Position numbers and translations under genes: made by a program. The notes below the pieces were generated by a model. That model saw nothing but the letters and a program-made list of their open reading frames with translations. It was not told the origin of the DNA and ran no database searches. This document shows positions 35,605 to 36,461 of a stretch of DNA of 36,461 bases, piece after piece (position 1 is the stretch's first letter; each line of letters begins with the position of its first letter). This stretch comes from a virus: IMG/VR virus record IMGVR_UViG_3300045922_000405, positions 1 through 36,461 of that record, one strand, 5' to 3'.

Positions 35605-36215
35605 GCTACCGCTACCGCATCAATCGCGCCATCAACGTGTTGGCCGATCACTGGCAGCGCGCCCGCGATCCGCCTGTTCAGGCCGCCCTTCACGCCGTGC
35701 TCGTTGCGGCCCTGCCCGACGCCCTGCGCATCCTCTACGAGCGCATCGCCGCGCACGCCGACGGCGTGCCGTATGCGCGCATCTGCAGCGACCCGCGTGT
35801 GCACGCGCCGTCGCTCTCCATCCAGCTGGCCACGCTGCGCGAGCTTCGTCTGGTGACACTGCGCGCCCGGCGCTACTGTGCCACCCCCGTCACAGGAGAT
35901 GCCACCATGGCTCACACCGATCGCCTGGTCGAAGAGGCCCGGCGCAAGGGATGGACGAAGGTTGCCGCCATCCCCGATCGTCACCGGCGCTACGGCGGCG
36001 GGATCGAAATCGAGGCAACCAGTCCCGACGCGGAGTTTGAAATCTATATCGACGCCGGTGCGGACGGCTATGTCGAGGGCTTTGAAATCAGCCGTATCGA
36101 CGCCAACGCCGACGGCCCGCTCACCAGTGGCCGCATGCCCACGCGCACCGTGCCCACGCCCGAAGAGGCCGTGGGTCAGTGGGAAGACGCTCGCGCCCGC
36201 GCCGTCGGCTCGTAA
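35601..36215 (+). CDS. 204-residue protein, possibly two parts with an internal start
   Basis: The ATG overlaps the previous TGA. Residues 1-95 include a winged-helix-like pattern (LVAALPDALRILYERIAAHADGVPYARICSDPRVHAPSLSIQLATLRELRLV). An internal ATG at 35907 has AGGAG 7 bases ahead. From it 102 residues (MAHTDRLVEEARRKGWTKVAAIPDRHRRYGGGIEIE and a GTYR-like region) could be made alone. One frame, no stop: either a fusion of two older genes or a dual product. Confidence 0.62.
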   Translation: MSYRYRINRAINVLADHWQRARDPPVQAALHAVLVAALPDALRILYERIAAHADGVPYARICSDPRVHAPSLSIQLATLRELRLVTLRARRYCATPVTGDATMAHTDRLVEEARRKGWTKVAAIPDRHRRYGGGIEIEATSPDAEFEIYIDAGADGYVEGFEISRIDANADGPLTSGRMPTRTVPTPEEAVGQWEDARARAVGS

Positions 36216-36328
36216 CCCCCCCTACACTCCTCAGCAATCCCCGCCCGCCCCCAGACCCTTCCCCTGCGCCGCCGTGTTGCCCCGCGCACGGCAGCGCCTG
36301 TAGTCGTTGCATCACCGAGGAGAAAGAC

Positions 36329-36461
36329 ATGCCTGAAAAGACACCGCTCAGCGTACGCGACCAGGAACACCTAGTGCGTGTCTTTGGACACGGCGGCATT
36401 GCGCCGCCGCATCGTTGGCGCGAAAGCATAATCTGTAATGAATTCCGGTCGCTGATGGAAA
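36329..36461 (+). CDS. Start of an unidentified gene (partial)
   Basis: GAGGAG lies 6 bases before ATG 36329. The frame runs open to the window edge (44 codons and one base). It begins MPEKTPLSVRDQEHLVRVFG. No function can be assigned. The preceding 113 bases (36216-36328) are Pro/C-rich with no gene seen. Confidence 0.6.
   Translation, partial: MPEKTPLSVRDQEHLVRVFGHGGIAPPHRWRESIICNEFRSLME

Noticed and set aside
1-36461. Window as a closed circle joining its two partial genes
   Set aside because: The right partial gene, read across the junction, meets TGA at 6-8. The left partial frame, read back, meets TGA at 36439-36441. The frames do not match.
1-36461. tRNA genes, CRISPR arrays, insertion sequences
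   Set aside because: No cloverleaf-like sequence, no spaced direct repeats of 25-40 bases, and no transposase or IS ends were seen by eye. A tRNA scan would be the decisive check.

Overview
The window reads as one nearly complete tailed-phage (siphovirus-type) genome, about 65% G+C. It is either a prophage, a phage-plasmid or a free phage contig, and it is cut at both ends. No tRNA, rRNA or clear host housekeeping gene lies inside. The host cannot be fixed from sequence alone. The high G+C, dense TGATG/ATGA gene overlaps, GGAGG-type ribosome sites and TTGACA/TATAAT promoters fit a bacterium, and a Chloroflexota-like host is only a weak impression. The two partial terminal genes do not join in frame, so a closed circle is not supported.

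Layout. (1) 1-3236, plus strand: end of an unknown gene, then a run of unusual membrane genes. Two encode about four transmembrane helices followed by a soluble C-terminal DNA-binding-like domain, one is a single-pass SH3-like protein, and a 24-codon gene closes the run before a strong terminator. (2) 21792-3325, minus strand: the late operon. In transcription order it holds a small gene, endolysin, coiled-coil and zinc-ribbon genes, a membrane segment fused in frame to terminase small subunit, terminase large subunit, portal, scaffold, major capsid, connectors, MuF-like head protein, tail completion genes, major tail protein, tail assembly chaperones G/GT with a -1 frameshift, tape measure, distal tail protein, fibre, a secreted protein, a Gp37-like tail protein and a C1q-like fibre tip. 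(3) 21800-23573: control region with a divergent promoter, small regulators and a consensus promoter buried in a 14-bp-arm palindrome. (4) 23597-29648: two tyrosine recombinases bracket a minus-strand operon of small early genes. A dif-like 11-6-11 site lies just before the first recombinase, followed by a mirror-symmetric array of six TGATCGCCTG decamers that looks like a replication origin or partition site. An XRE-family repressor faces this operon across a divergent promoter pair. (5) 29792-36461, plus strand: replication and early genes, with a DnaB-N/RecA-like helicase, a 666-residue protein of unknown function and a tightly overlapped run of very small genes.

How it fits together. The XRE repressor and the palindrome-covered promoter probably set lysogeny against early expression. 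The helicase and the SSB-tailed micro-gene probably serve replication, perhaps from the iteron-like array. One recombinase plausibly integrates the element and the other resolves multimers at the dif-like site. The late operon builds and packages the particle. Most early and accessory genes match no family I can name, and they are where novelty is likeliest.
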